Source: Mixta sp031457955
GTDB lineage: Bacteria > Pseudomonadota > Gammaproteobacteria > Enterobacterales > Enterobacteriaceae
Length of the DNA stretch: 64,000 nucleotides
Reading direction: 5' to 3'
Assembly: GCF_031457955.1 (NCBI RefSeq)
Contig: NZ_JAVDXN010000004.1
Location: 248,001 to 312,000, forward strand
Shown here one piece after another: positions 35,127 to 42,762 of this stretch (positions within the stretch are counted from its first letter, which is position 1; every line of letters starts with the position of its first letter). The notes beneath the pieces were generated by a model. The model was not told the origin of the DNA and searched no databases. It saw only the letters and a list, made by a program, of their open reading frames with translations. The position numbers were made by a program, and so were the translations under genes.

Positions 35127-36053
35127 ATGAAGAGAGCAACCCGGAGACGCGGGCCGACTAACCGCACACTTCTTCTCGGTATGGCCGCAGTAACCGTGGC
35201 CGGTACGGCGCTGTTTATTAAGCAATGGCGTAAATGGCAACAGACGCCGCCGGTGGGTATTCATAGTCATCAGGCGGGTCTGGCAGGTTATTATCAACAG
35301 GTCGGGCCGTGGCGCATGTTCACCCGCACCACGCCGGAAAGCCGCCCCGGTCTGCCGGTGGTTCTACTGCACGGCATGGTTCTCTCCGGGCGCGCGATGG
35401 AAGATCTGGCGCTGGCGTTAGGCTGGGAATATCGCGTCCTGGTGCCTGACCTGCCGGGTTTCGGCGGCAGTTCGCTGCCGGTTTCACAGCCGGTATTAAA
35501 TATCGATCGGCTGGCAGAAGCGCTGTGGATGTGGATGCAGCAGAATCAGCTGTCGCGCGCTATTTTCGTCGGCAGCTCGATGGGTTGCCAGGTGCTGGCC
35601 GCGTTGGCGGTTGCGCATCCTGAGGCGGTCGCCGGGCTGGTGCTGCAAGGCCCCACCGTGGATCGTCATAACCGTACGCTGCCGCGCCAGCTCTGGCGCG
35701 ACTGGCGCAATCATCGGCGGGAAGCGCACCGCTCGCCTGCGGCGCTTAGTCGCGTCGATTACGCCAAAGCTGGTGTCTGGCGCGCCATCGGCACGCTACG
35801 CGCTATGATGCATGACCGCATCGAGCAGCGCCTGCCGCATATCAACGCGCCGACGCTGGTGGTGCGCGGCTCCTACGATGTGGTTTCGCCTGCCCGCTGG
35901 GTGGCAGAAGTGGTCGCGCTGTTGCCGCGTGGCGAACTGATGACCATTGCACAAGGCACCCACACGTTGCACTACGTTTATCCGTGGAGCTACGGTCGCG
36001 CTATCCGACCCTTTATCGATCGCGTGCAGAAGGAGCAGGAAAATCATGAGTAA
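35127..36053 (+). CDS. Alpha/beta hydrolase, N-terminally anchored
   Basis: A 308-residue alpha/beta hydrolase. A basic start followed by a hydrophobic segment (residues ~14-32) looks like an uncleaved membrane anchor. The nucleophile elbow is VGSSMG (S151), the acid D251 in GSYDVVSP, and the base H279 in GTHTLHY; HGMVLSG (82-88) provides the oxyanion hole. It resembles epoxide-hydrolase/haloperoxidase-type carboxyl esterases; the substrate is unknown. Its last eight bases overlap the start of the next gene, so the two are coupled and probably act together. Confidence 0.82.
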   Translation: MKRATRRRGPTNRTLLLGMAAVTVAGTALFIKQWRKWQQTPPVGIHSHQAGLAGYYQQVGPWRMFTRTTPESRPGLPVVLLHGMVLSGRAMEDLALALGWEYRVLVPDLPGFGGSSLPVSQPVLNIDRLAEALWMWMQQNQLSRAIFVGSSMGCQVLAALAVAHPEAVAGLVLQGPTVDRHNRTLPRQLWRDWRNHRREAHRSPAALSRVDYAKAGVWRAIGTLRAMMHDRIEQRLPHINAPTLVVRGSYDVVSPARWVAEVVALLPRGELMTIAQGTHTLHYVYPWSYGRAIRPFIDRVQKEQENHE

Positions 36054-37437
36054 ACCTCCCAAGGGCATCGCCCGCTTTGACTCCTCTGCCGCAATGGTCA
36101 TGGCGCTCAGCAATGCGCTGCACCAGCGTCCTTTTAGCAGCCCAAGCCAGTCGCCAACGCTGGATCGCGTACTGCCCGCGCTGAATTTACTGCCTGAGCG
36201 CGTGCGTGAATGGGGCTATGCGCTGGGCGGCATGGCCGAAGGCCTGTCGCTGAGTCAGGCGCAGCAGCTGGATATCGAAGCCATTGCGCGCTGGGTGGCG
36301 AATCAATATCCGCAGCAGCAGTATCAGGCGGCGTTTGTTGGCTCTTCTAACGGCGCGATGGTGCATTTGGCGGCGGCGATGGGCGTGCCCTGGCTGCCGC
36401 AAACCTTTCTGTGCCCGGTGCGTTCGCAGCATAACGATCCAGACGATGCGCAAAAAGGCATGGCGCATGGCAAACCAATAACCGACGCGTTGCTGGCGGC
36501 CTCGCCGCATCTGGCGGTACATCATATGCAGGATCCGAATCAGGATCGGCTGATGCTGGAGCAGATCGCCTATTTCCGCCTGAAGCACCGTAAACTGCCG
36601 CTGGAGTATCATGAATTTTTACTCAGTTCGCTGCCGCCGGGCAGTACGCTGGTGATCAACCACTGTACGCAACAGTGGCCTGCCACGCGTACCAGCGAGC
36701 GTTCGTTTTATCAGTTTGGCGCGCTGGGCGGCGCAACGGAGCAGGAATACTTCTCCGGCGGGCCGCGGGTAATGGAGTATCTGGCGCGTTGCGGTCTGGA
36801 ACGGGAAAAATGGGAGCCGCCGCTAGCGGATGCCACCGTACCGGAAGCGGAATGGGGCTTCGACGCGCACCTGATGGCCGAGCTGAAAAAGCTGGCTAAC
36901 AGCCAGAACTGGAAGCTGGTAGAGCTGCGCTATGAAAACCCAGAAGCCCTAAGCTTTGTGACGGCAGAAATTTACCGTGACTGGTATCTGTCGGCGGGCG
37001 TAATTGCTTCGCGGCTGGTGGTGGACAACTTCCTGTTGATGGATCCCTGGACCACCATGCAACAGTACGCCATTCCCTTCTGGCTGACCTTCTGCACCGA
37101 GCCATCGGCCGATGCCTTGCAGCGCTATCTCGACCGTCAGCCGCCGTTCCGCAATATCGACCTGATGCTATTTTCTCACGGCACGGAAAGTATTGGCATG
37201 GCGCCGATTGAGCGCTGGCAGCAGCTACTGGATTATGCCAAAGATGAGGGCGCGTTTGTGGGGGTTGATACCGAACGCTTCCCGCGCGATTTCGCTACGC
37301 TGACGCGTTTTGATGAGGAGCTGAAGCAGCGCGCGCCGCTGTTGCCGCCGCCTGAGCCGCTAACCACAGAGAAATTTTTAGCGGGCGTACAGCGCTATGG
37401 GGATAAGTTTCAGGTGGAGTGTTTGCTGCATAATTAA
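36046..37437 (+). CDS. Unknown protein with a hydrolase-like GSSNG motif, coupled to the upstream hydrolase
   Basis: A 463-residue protein, soluble by inspection. The start is the ATG at 36046, with AAGGAG upstream and an 8-bp overlap with the hydrolase gene; the frame is open further upstream but that part only shadows the hydrolase. FVGSSNGAMVHLAAAMG (~101-117) looks like the nucleophile elbow of an alpha/beta hydrolase, and a later SHGTESIGMAP could hold a catalytic histidine. I do not recognise the family, and a second coupled hydrolase acting on the same substrate is only an inference. Confidence 0.7.
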   Translation: MSKPPKGIARFDSSAAMVMALSNALHQRPFSSPSQSPTLDRVLPALNLLPERVREWGYALGGMAEGLSLSQAQQLDIEAIARWVANQYPQQQYQAAFVGSSNGAMVHLAAAMGVPWLPQTFLCPVRSQHNDPDDAQKGMAHGKPITDALLAASPHLAVHHMQDPNQDRLMLEQIAYFRLKHRKLPLEYHEFLLSSLPPGSTLVINHCTQQWPATRTSERSFYQFGALGGATEQEYFSGGPRVMEYLARCGLEREKWEPPLADATVPEAEWGFDAHLMAELKKLANSQNWKLVELRYENPEALSFVTAEIYRDWYLSAGVIASRLVVDNFLLMDPWTTMQQYAIPFWLTFCTEPSADALQRYLDRQPPFRNIDLMLFSHGTESIGMAPIERWQQLLDYAKDEGAFVGVDTERFPRDFATLTRFDEELKQRAPLLPPPEPLTTEKFLAGVQRYGDKFQVECLLHN

Positions 37438-37489
37438 GGCGGCGAAAGGTGGGCAGTCAGGCCCGGTGACCTGACTGCTGACTAACTGC

Positions 37490-37966
37490 TTACTGCGTTT
37501 TTTCAGCGATAAGAGTCAGTTTCTCATCGGTAGCTTTCTCTTCCTGCAGGGTCTCTTCCAGCAGGCGAGCCGCTTCTTTATAGCCCAGCTTCAGCGCCAG
37601 CGCGCGCAGCGTGCCGTAGGCGGCAATTTCGTAGTGCTCAACTTTCTGCGCTGCGCCGATCAGGCCAGCATCACGCACCACGCCTTTCTCTACGGAATCG
37701 ATGATTTCCTGGGCTTCTTCTACCAGACCTTCCAGCGCATGGCATTTCATACGTTTAATACGCACTTCCGGGGTCGCTTCAACCAGCTGGTCGAGACGCT
37801 CGATTTGGCCCTGAGTTTCTTCCAAATGAGTTTTGAACGCTTCGATAAGTTTCTCATCGCTAGCGGCACGTGCCATTTTCGGCAGGGCACGGCTAATTTG
37901 CTTTTCCGCACTGTAAACATCGGACAGATCGTGAATAAACAGGTCTTCCAGCGTTTTAATACTCAT
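37490..37966 (-). CDS. yciF: Ferritin-like stress protein YciF (DUF892)
   Basis: A 158-residue all-helical protein of the DUF892/YciF family, a ferritin-like four-helix bundle with metal-binding Glu/His positions (HDLSDVYSAEKQ, LIEAFKTHLEETQ, EHYEIAAYGTL). The start at 37966 follows GGAG at good spacing (ATGAGTATTAAAACG); upstream codons in frame are not conserved. E. coli yciF lies in the RpoS-dependent yciGFE stress operon. Here yciG lies 335 bp upstream on the same strand and yciE is absent from its usual place. Confidence 0.92.
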   Translation of the reverse strand: MSIKTLEDLFIHDLSDVYSAEKQISRALPKMARAASDEKLIEAFKTHLEETQGQIERLDQLVEATPEVRIKRMKCHALEGLVEEAQEIIDSVEKGVVRDAGLIGAAQKVEHYEIAAYGTLRALALKLGYKEAARLLEETLQEEKATDEKLTLIAEKTQ

Positions 37967-38235
37967 CGTAATCTCCATAACCAAAGGATAATAATTGATA
38001 AAGTCAGGGTAACGTGCCCTGTTAATTTCAGTATAGTCAAAAATAAACAAATGCAACGGCAGGAAAATCAGATTAGGATTCGTCCGTGCATTACCGCTGC
38101 GCTTGTTTTAAATACCACAATGGCAGGGTGATAAATAAGTCACAGAAAAGAACGGGCGCTAAGATATAAATGGAAATGGAACAGCGCTACGCTATAAAAA
38201 GCGCGGCAGAAAACAGGATGGCTATAAACCATGCT
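37967..38235. other. Upstream region of yciF
   Basis: No gene seen. It should contain the yciF promoter. An upstream in-frame extension of yciF (to 38056) is open but unconserved. Confidence 0.35.
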
Positions 38236-38265
38236 ACCCGCAGTACGCAAAGGCGCACTGCGGGT
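38236..38265. terminator. Strong hairpin between yciG and yciF
   Basis: ACCCGCAGTACGC (38236-38248) pairs with GCGCACTGCGGGT (38253-38265) over a 4-nt loop with one mismatch. It lies 36 nt beyond the yciG stop. On the minus strand no T-run follows, so it may act as a partial terminator or an mRNA 3'-end stabiliser. Confidence 0.55.
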
Positions 38266-38300
38266 TTAACTAATTTTTACAGGTACTTACCTGAGATTAA

Positions 38301-38465
38301 TTAGCTACGGCGGCTGTTCTGCCCGCCTTTTTTGCCTGCTTCAGAGGCTTTTTCGCGGTCATTTTTAAAATTACCGCCGCTTTGTTGTCCGCCTTTCTTA
38401 CCGGCTTCAGAGGCTTTTTCACGATCTTCTGCAAAGTTACCTGAACCACCACGATGCTGAGTCAT
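38301..38465 (-). CDS. yciG: KGG-repeat stress protein, YciG-like
   Basis: A 54-residue, very hydrophilic protein with two copies of the KGG motif block (GGSGNF/GGNF, then DREKASEAGKKGGQ). This is the con-10/YciG type found in general stress regulons. ATG at 38465 has GGAGA seven bases upstream. It is too short for many gene callers. In E. coli yciG heads yciGFE under RpoS; the order yciG-yciF is kept here but a 335-bp gap with a hairpin separates them. Confidence 0.85.
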   Translation of the reverse strand: MTQHRGGSGNFAEDREKASEAGKKGGQQSGGNFKNDREKASEAGKKGGQNSRRS

Positions 38466-38495
38466 ATTATTTCTCCTCATACGTATTTACAGAAT

Positions 38496-38528
38496 GCATA
38501 TATTTATCTGTGGGCGATAAATATATGC
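38496..38528. repeat. Perfect AT-rich inverted repeat in the yciG leader
   Basis: GCATATATTTATC (38496-38508) and GATAAATATATGC (38516-38528) are perfect 13-bp complements over a 7-nt loop. They lie 31-63 nt upstream of the yciG start, within the probable promoter or 5' leader. It may be an operator dyad or a leader hairpin. Confidence 0.6.
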
Positions 38529-39164
38529 GCATCCAACGGTTCTAAATCTAGCGCCTGAGGATAATATTGCAAGTTAACCGCCGTTAAAAGTTTTTCTTAT
38601 GGCGCGTAATAGTCCATAAGTTACCGTTCCATAACGGATAAATGAAAATGTTATATTTTATGAATGGCGGCGTGTATATAAATTTGCGTTTCGCTTGTTA
38701 ACAGCGGAAACGATTGGAAAGCCATGTTTGACGCTGACTACAGATTATTCCTGGTATAAGTTGTGGTTCTACTCTCTTCAGGCGCAAGCGGTAAACAAAC
38801 GGCGGCGTTTCGTTTAGTTGTGGTGCTGCCAGTCTGCGTTATAACAGCGCGCTTATGGATCACGCTGGATTGATTTTTATTGCCTGCATGGAGAAATATA
38901 ATAACCGCATAAGTTAGCAGATGAATTATTTAAACTAATAGCCTGATAAACGGGAATAAATGATTCGCTTAATTAGCTTTATTATCATTAGTTATTCATG
39001 GCGTGTTGAATATTGTTATTTTCATAAAAGTTAATAATACTGGTCCCGGCGGCTTGTTCTTTTAATTAATTATTAATTTGAGGTATACAGCAACGATCAA
39101 AGGAATGATTCGCTGAGTTTATGGTTGACGACTTTATTACCAGGGAAAAATAAAAGGAATTTTT
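38529..39164. other. AT-rich region without a gene
   Basis: About 640 bp, clearly poorer in GC than the flanking chromosome, with no convincing frame on either strand. It must contain the yciG promoter (left) and the lipase promoter (right). Shared low GC with the lipase gene suggests both arrived together. Confidence 0.45.
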
Positions 39165-40511
39165 ATGGAAAGAATAGCAGCTACAGTTTTTTTAGGCCTG
39201 CTGTCAATAAACAGCTATGCCGCCAATCACTCCCTTCCTGCCAGCGCTAATGTAATCCCTGGCGGCGCGATTTCCGGAACCTCTGCTAAGCCTGTCACGC
39301 AAAACAGCATTAATACGCCACAGGCATACCGCAATACACTTCTGGCCTCCAATACCAGCACCTATATAAAATGTACTTATAAGATTGATAAAGACCCGAC
39401 TAATCCGGCTTCTTCATGGGTTTGGGCTGTCTATCCACCGCAACCCGATCGTTACGCTATGGTGCACGGATACTGGCGCGACAATTCGGTCGCCACGAAT
39501 ATGTTTTATACCAATGCCTCGGCGCTGGAACTGAAAGAAGTTTGCCAGTTTACCCTTAAACATGCGGGCATTGAGGGTGAAGTTGCCATTCCTTATGCCG
39601 GGGATTCGGTGTTCTCCTACTATTATAATTTCTGGAGCCAGGGCTTTGACCAGCCAGAAGCGCGAGTAGAAGGGGTTGCCCTGGATCGGCTGGTGGTATT
39701 CGGCGACAGCCTGTCCGATACCATTAATGTGTATAACGCCAGCTACGGCGCAGTGCCGAAAAATAGCGCATGGTTTTATGGCCGTTTTTCTAATGGGCCG
39801 GTATGGCATGAATATTGGACGAATCAATTAAGTATTCCTTCTTATGTTTGGGCGACCGCCAATGCGGAAAGCGGTGTAAAACCCCTTTTCCCCAGCTTTA
39901 TGGAACAGCTACATAGCTTTAAAGAATATATAGCCTATGCGCAGGGATATGACATAAAGAAAACCCTGTTTACCGTTTTGTTTGGCGGCAATGATTTTAT
40001 TACCGGTAATAAAACGCCTGAAGATATCATTACTAATTACCGCAGCGGTCTTGCGCAGCTGGCGCATCTGGGCGCCGCACAGGTAATTATTATGAAGCTG
40101 CCCGACTTTTCAGGCGTGCCTGCGGTACGTGACTGGAAAGCGGCCGATAAGCAGGCGTTAAAAGAAAAATCGGTAACCTTTAACATGCAGGTCGATCTGC
40201 TGGCCCAGGAGTTAAACAGAACTTATCCTGGCACCAGGTTTATCGTGCTTTCGCTTGATAAAGCCTATGATAATCTGATTACACACGCTAATACCTTAGG
40301 CTACGTTAATACCAAAGATACCTGCCTTGATATTAAAAATGATACGTTGAGTTATATGTATCATCATAATCCACGTCCGGACTGTAAAAGCAGCGGTGGT
40401 AGATATCTCTTCTGGGATACTATGCATCCCACGACTTATGCCCATGCAGATCTGAGTAAAATGCTTTTCCAGGAACTGCAATTAAAATTGCAGGAGACAG
40501 CGCCTCGCTAA
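39165..40511 (+). CDS. Secreted SGNH/GDSL lipase, thermolabile-hemolysin/GCAT-like
   Basis: A 448-residue secreted lipolytic enzyme. Residues 1-19 form a signal peptide (INSYAANH). Residues ~60-165 form an extra N-terminal domain (IKCTYKIDK, YAMVHGYWRDN, ELKEVCQFTL) like that of Vibrio thermolabile hemolysin/lecithinase. Then comes an SGNH hydrolase domain: VVFGDSLSD with catalytic S182, the block-II glycine in FSNGPVWHEY, the block-III asparagine in FGGNDF, and D418/H421 in DTMHP. The GDSL family includes phospholipases A and glycerophospholipid:cholesterol acyltransferases; which activity applies is not settled. AT-rich, AAAGGA ribosome site, monocistronic. Confidence 0.85.
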   Translation: MERIAATVFLGLLSINSYAANHSLPASANVIPGGAISGTSAKPVTQNSINTPQAYRNTLLASNTSTYIKCTYKIDKDPTNPASSWVWAVYPPQPDRYAMVHGYWRDNSVATNMFYTNASALELKEVCQFTLKHAGIEGEVAIPYAGDSVFSYYYNFWSQGFDQPEARVEGVALDRLVVFGDSLSDTINVYNASYGAVPKNSAWFYGRFSNGPVWHEYWTNQLSIPSYVWATANAESGVKPLFPSFMEQLHSFKEYIAYAQGYDIKKTLFTVLFGGNDFITGNKTPEDIITNYRSGLAQLAHLGAAQVIIMKLPDFSGVPAVRDWKAADKQALKEKSVTFNMQVDLLAQELNRTYPGTRFIVLSLDKAYDNLITHANTLGYVNTKDTCLDIKNDTLSYMYHHNPRPDCKSSGGRYLFWDTMHPTTYAHADLSKMLFQELQLKLQETAPR

Positions 40512-40528
40512 CGCAAGCGCTGGCTTTC

Positions 40529-40567
40529 CTGACCCGCCGGGTTGAAAAGGCCCGGCGGGTCAGTTTT
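40529..40567 (+). terminator. Strong terminator after the lipase
   Basis: CTGACCCGCCGGG (40529-40541) pairs perfectly with CCCGGCGGGTCAG (40551-40563), a 13-bp stem over 9 nt, followed by TTTT. Confidence 0.92.
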
Positions 40568-40631
40568 CTGGCGGCCCTATTCTGTAATAGCCTTGTCAGT
40601 CCGCTACGCCTGCGACTAAAATAGCCCCCTG

Positions 40632-40728
40632 AGGTGATGGCGTTCCACCTTACCCAACCGCTTTTTTCTGAGAGCTGATGACGCCTGACACGACACTTTC
40701 TGTGAGGGAAGGTGTAACGCATGTCAGG
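40632..40728 (+). ncRNA. Fluoride riboswitch (crcB motif) with expression platform
   Basis: The aptamer core is visible: GGTGATGGCGTTCCACC (40633-40649), an AACCGC element at 40656-40661, and CTGATGACGCCT (40675-40686), matching the crcB RNA consensus. The last part, CCTGACA (40684-40690), is complementary to TGTCAGG (40722-40728), so an alternative hairpin can form with the aptamer's 3' end; this is the likely switch. It lies about 70 bp upstream of crcB, whose product removes fluoride. Fluoride binding would raise crcB expression. Confidence 0.88.
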
Positions 40729-40795
40729 ATCTCGCTCTGCCTCCTTATTGCGCTATACCTTATTGAATTAACACCTTTATCAGGTATTGACCACC

Positions 40796-41173
40796 ATGTT
40801 GAAATCTATGCTGGCAGTGATGCTGGGGGGCGCCGCAGGCTGTACGCTGCGCTGGCTAATCTCGTTGCGCTTTAATGCGCTATTTCCCAATCTGCCGCCG
40901 GGAACGTTGCTGGTTAATTTGCTGGGCGGGTTAATTATCGGCATGGCAACCGCCTGGTTTATGAAAAATCCGCAGCTTTCGCCGGAATGGAAACTGCTGA
41001 TCGTTACCGGACTGTGCGGCGGTCTCACCACCTTTTCTACCTTCTCGGCCGAGATCATGCTGCTGATGCAAAGCGGCAAATACCTGTGGGCCATGGGTCA
41101 TGTACTGGTTCATGTTACCGGCTCGCTGTTGATGACGTTTGCCGGTTTTGCGCTGGTTAACCTGCTGGGCTAA
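40796..41173 (+). CDS. crcB: Fluoride channel CrcB (Fluc)
   Basis: A 125-residue, four-helix dual-topology fluoride channel that works as a dimer in the inner membrane. Typical features: RWLISLRFN in the first helix, GTLLVNLLGG with the pore asparagine, and GLCGGLTTFSTFS with the conserved Thr/Ser/Phe track. I start at the ATG at 40796; a TTG nine bases before it is in frame but gives an unusual N-terminus. Regulation by the upstream fluoride riboswitch is strongly supported by sequence and position. Confidence 0.94.
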   Translation: MLKSMLAVMLGGAAGCTLRWLISLRFNALFPNLPPGTLLVNLLGGLIIGMATAWFMKNPQLSPEWKLLIVTGLCGGLTTFSTFSAEIMLLMQSGKYLWAMGHVLVHVTGSLLMTFAGFALVNLLG

Positions 41174-41242
41174 ATAACCTTCTACAGTTAAACCGGGCGG
41201 CGCACGCGGTGCGCTGGTTTTCCCGCTTAACAAGGAGGACAA

Positions 41243-42058
41243 ATGACTAACCCGACATTTCTTAATCTGGTGCTGCTGGAAGGCAATCCGTTAACGTTGC
41301 TACACGCGGCAAAGCAGGCGGGTTTCGATGAGGTAGAGATCTGGCAGGAGAATGTGCAGGCGGCGCAAGGCGGTGCTGCGGCCATTCGGGCGCAGGCGCA
41401 GCGGCTTAATCTGGGATTTACCAATTGTCAGGTGCTGCGTGATTTCGCCGGTGCGCCGCAGGCTTTGCGCGAGGAGAAGCGGCAGCAGGCGCAGCAGTTT
41501 TTTCAGCTGGCGCAGGCGATAGGTTGCCGCACGGTTCAGGCGCCCGCCTGCACGCGGAAAGATTGTCAGGCGGATTTGATTGATGACGATTTACGCTGGC
41601 TTTCCGCCGAGGCGGCGCATCACGATTTACGCATAATGTATGAACCCATGGCGTGGAGCGCGGTAGATAACCGGCTGTATCCCACCTGGCAGCGGCTAAA
41701 ACGGCTCGATCTGCCGAATGTCGGGCTGGTGGTGGATCTGTTTCATATCGCGGCGCGTGGGGACGATGCCAGCGTGCTGGATGCGATTCCCGCAGAGCGG
41801 ATTTATGAAGTACAGCTGTGCGATATGGCTGAGGCGGTAACGCCAGATAATATGGCGCAGCTGATGGATACCGCTCGCCACCGACGTCTGCTGCCTGGCG
41901 ACGGCATCCTGCCGGTGGCGGATTTCAGCGCCGCCTTACAGCGTAAAGGCTATCGCGGCCCTGTGGGCATCGAAGTGTTTAACGATACGCTGAAACAGCA
42001 GCCGCCGCAGGTTGCCGCCGCGCAGGCGTTTGCCGCGCTGCACCGCTACTGGCCTTAA
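41243..42058 (+). CDS. TIM-barrel sugar isomerase/epimerase-like protein (AP-endonuclease-2 family)
   Basis: A 271-residue TIM barrel of the xylose-isomerase-like/AP endonuclease 2 family. Probable metal ligands: E in MYEPMAW (~134), D in VVDLFH (~166), and E in GIEVFND (~245). Such proteins isomerise or epimerise sugars or inositol intermediates; no pathway partner lies here to indicate the substrate. A strong AAGGAGG precedes the ATG. Its last four bases overlap the convergent esterase gene. Confidence 0.8.
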   Translation: MTNPTFLNLVLLEGNPLTLLHAAKQAGFDEVEIWQENVQAAQGGAAAIRAQAQRLNLGFTNCQVLRDFAGAPQALREEKRQQAQQFFQLAQAIGCRTVQAPACTRKDCQADLIDDDLRWLSAEAAHHDLRIMYEPMAWSAVDNRLYPTWQRLKRLDLPNVGLVVDLFHIAARGDDASVLDAIPAERIYEVQLCDMAEAVTPDNMAQLMDTARHRRLLPGDGILPVADFSAALQRKGYRGPVGIEVFNDTLKQQPPQVAAAQAFAALHRYWP

Positions 42059-42663
42059 TCGCTCTCGTTAAAGCAGCGGGCAATAAAACTCACCGCCCGC
42101 TGTGCGCCAGAGCCGGAAATCGTATGGCCGACGCCGCTTTCAAACAGTGTTTCCACCGGCGCGCCCGCCGCCTTCAATCGCAGCGCGGCGGACTCCGTCT
42201 CTTCCCACGGAATCACCGGATCGGCTCTGCCGTGAACCAGCAGCACCGGCGCATTGTGCGTCGGCATCAGCGGATCGGGCGTTGCCAGACGACCAGAAAA
42301 GGCCACCACGCCCGCCAGCGGCCAGCGACCGGACGCCAGCGCATCCAGCGCCATAATCGAACCCTGGGAAAAGCCCACCAGCAGCACTTTTTCCGGCTGC
42401 GTCACCTGATGCGCGTTCAGCAATCCGTGCAGCGTTTTATCGAAGGCGGCGCGCGCTTCCCTTACTCGCCCGCCGCGATTTTGCGCGGTGACGCCCTCCA
42501 GACTGAACCATTGGAAACCGGGGCCGTGATCGAAGCGAAAGGGCGCATCGGGCGCGGCAAAAGCGGTTGCGGGCAACAGCGGTGCCCAGTGCGGCCCAAG
42601 CCCGGCTAGATCATCGCCGTTGCTGCCGACGCCGTGCAGAAAAATCACCAGTTTTTTTGTCAT
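42055..42663 (-). CDS. Phospholipase/carboxylesterase-family esterase (YpfH-like)
   Basis: A 202-residue single-domain alpha/beta hydrolase of the phospholipase/carboxylesterase family (Abhydrolase_2). The nucleophile elbow is VGFSQGS (S99), the acid D148 in GRADPVIP, and the base H180 in GVGHTIS. HGVGSNGDDL (10-19) is the oxyanion region. The start at 42663 follows GGAGG at a 5-nt spacing; upstream in-frame codons are not conserved. Cytosolic, substrate unknown. It overlaps the convergent TIM-barrel gene by four bases. Confidence 0.83.
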   Translation of the reverse strand: MTKKLVIFLHGVGSNGDDLAGLGPHWAPLLPATAFAAPDAPFRFDHGPGFQWFSLEGVTAQNRGGRVREARAAFDKTLHGLLNAHQVTQPEKVLLVGFSQGSIMALDALASGRWPLAGVVAFSGRLATPDPLMPTHNAPVLLVHGRADPVIPWEETESAALRLKAAGAPVETLFESGVGHTISGSGAQRAVSFIARCFNESD

Positions 42664-42762
42664 TTTCGCCTCCACGCGCAAAGTTTTAGCATGCGCCTTT
42701 ACATTACATAGTCAAACCCTGGCGATAATTTGCACTAAGCTCAGTGGTTCGTAGGGCAAAAA

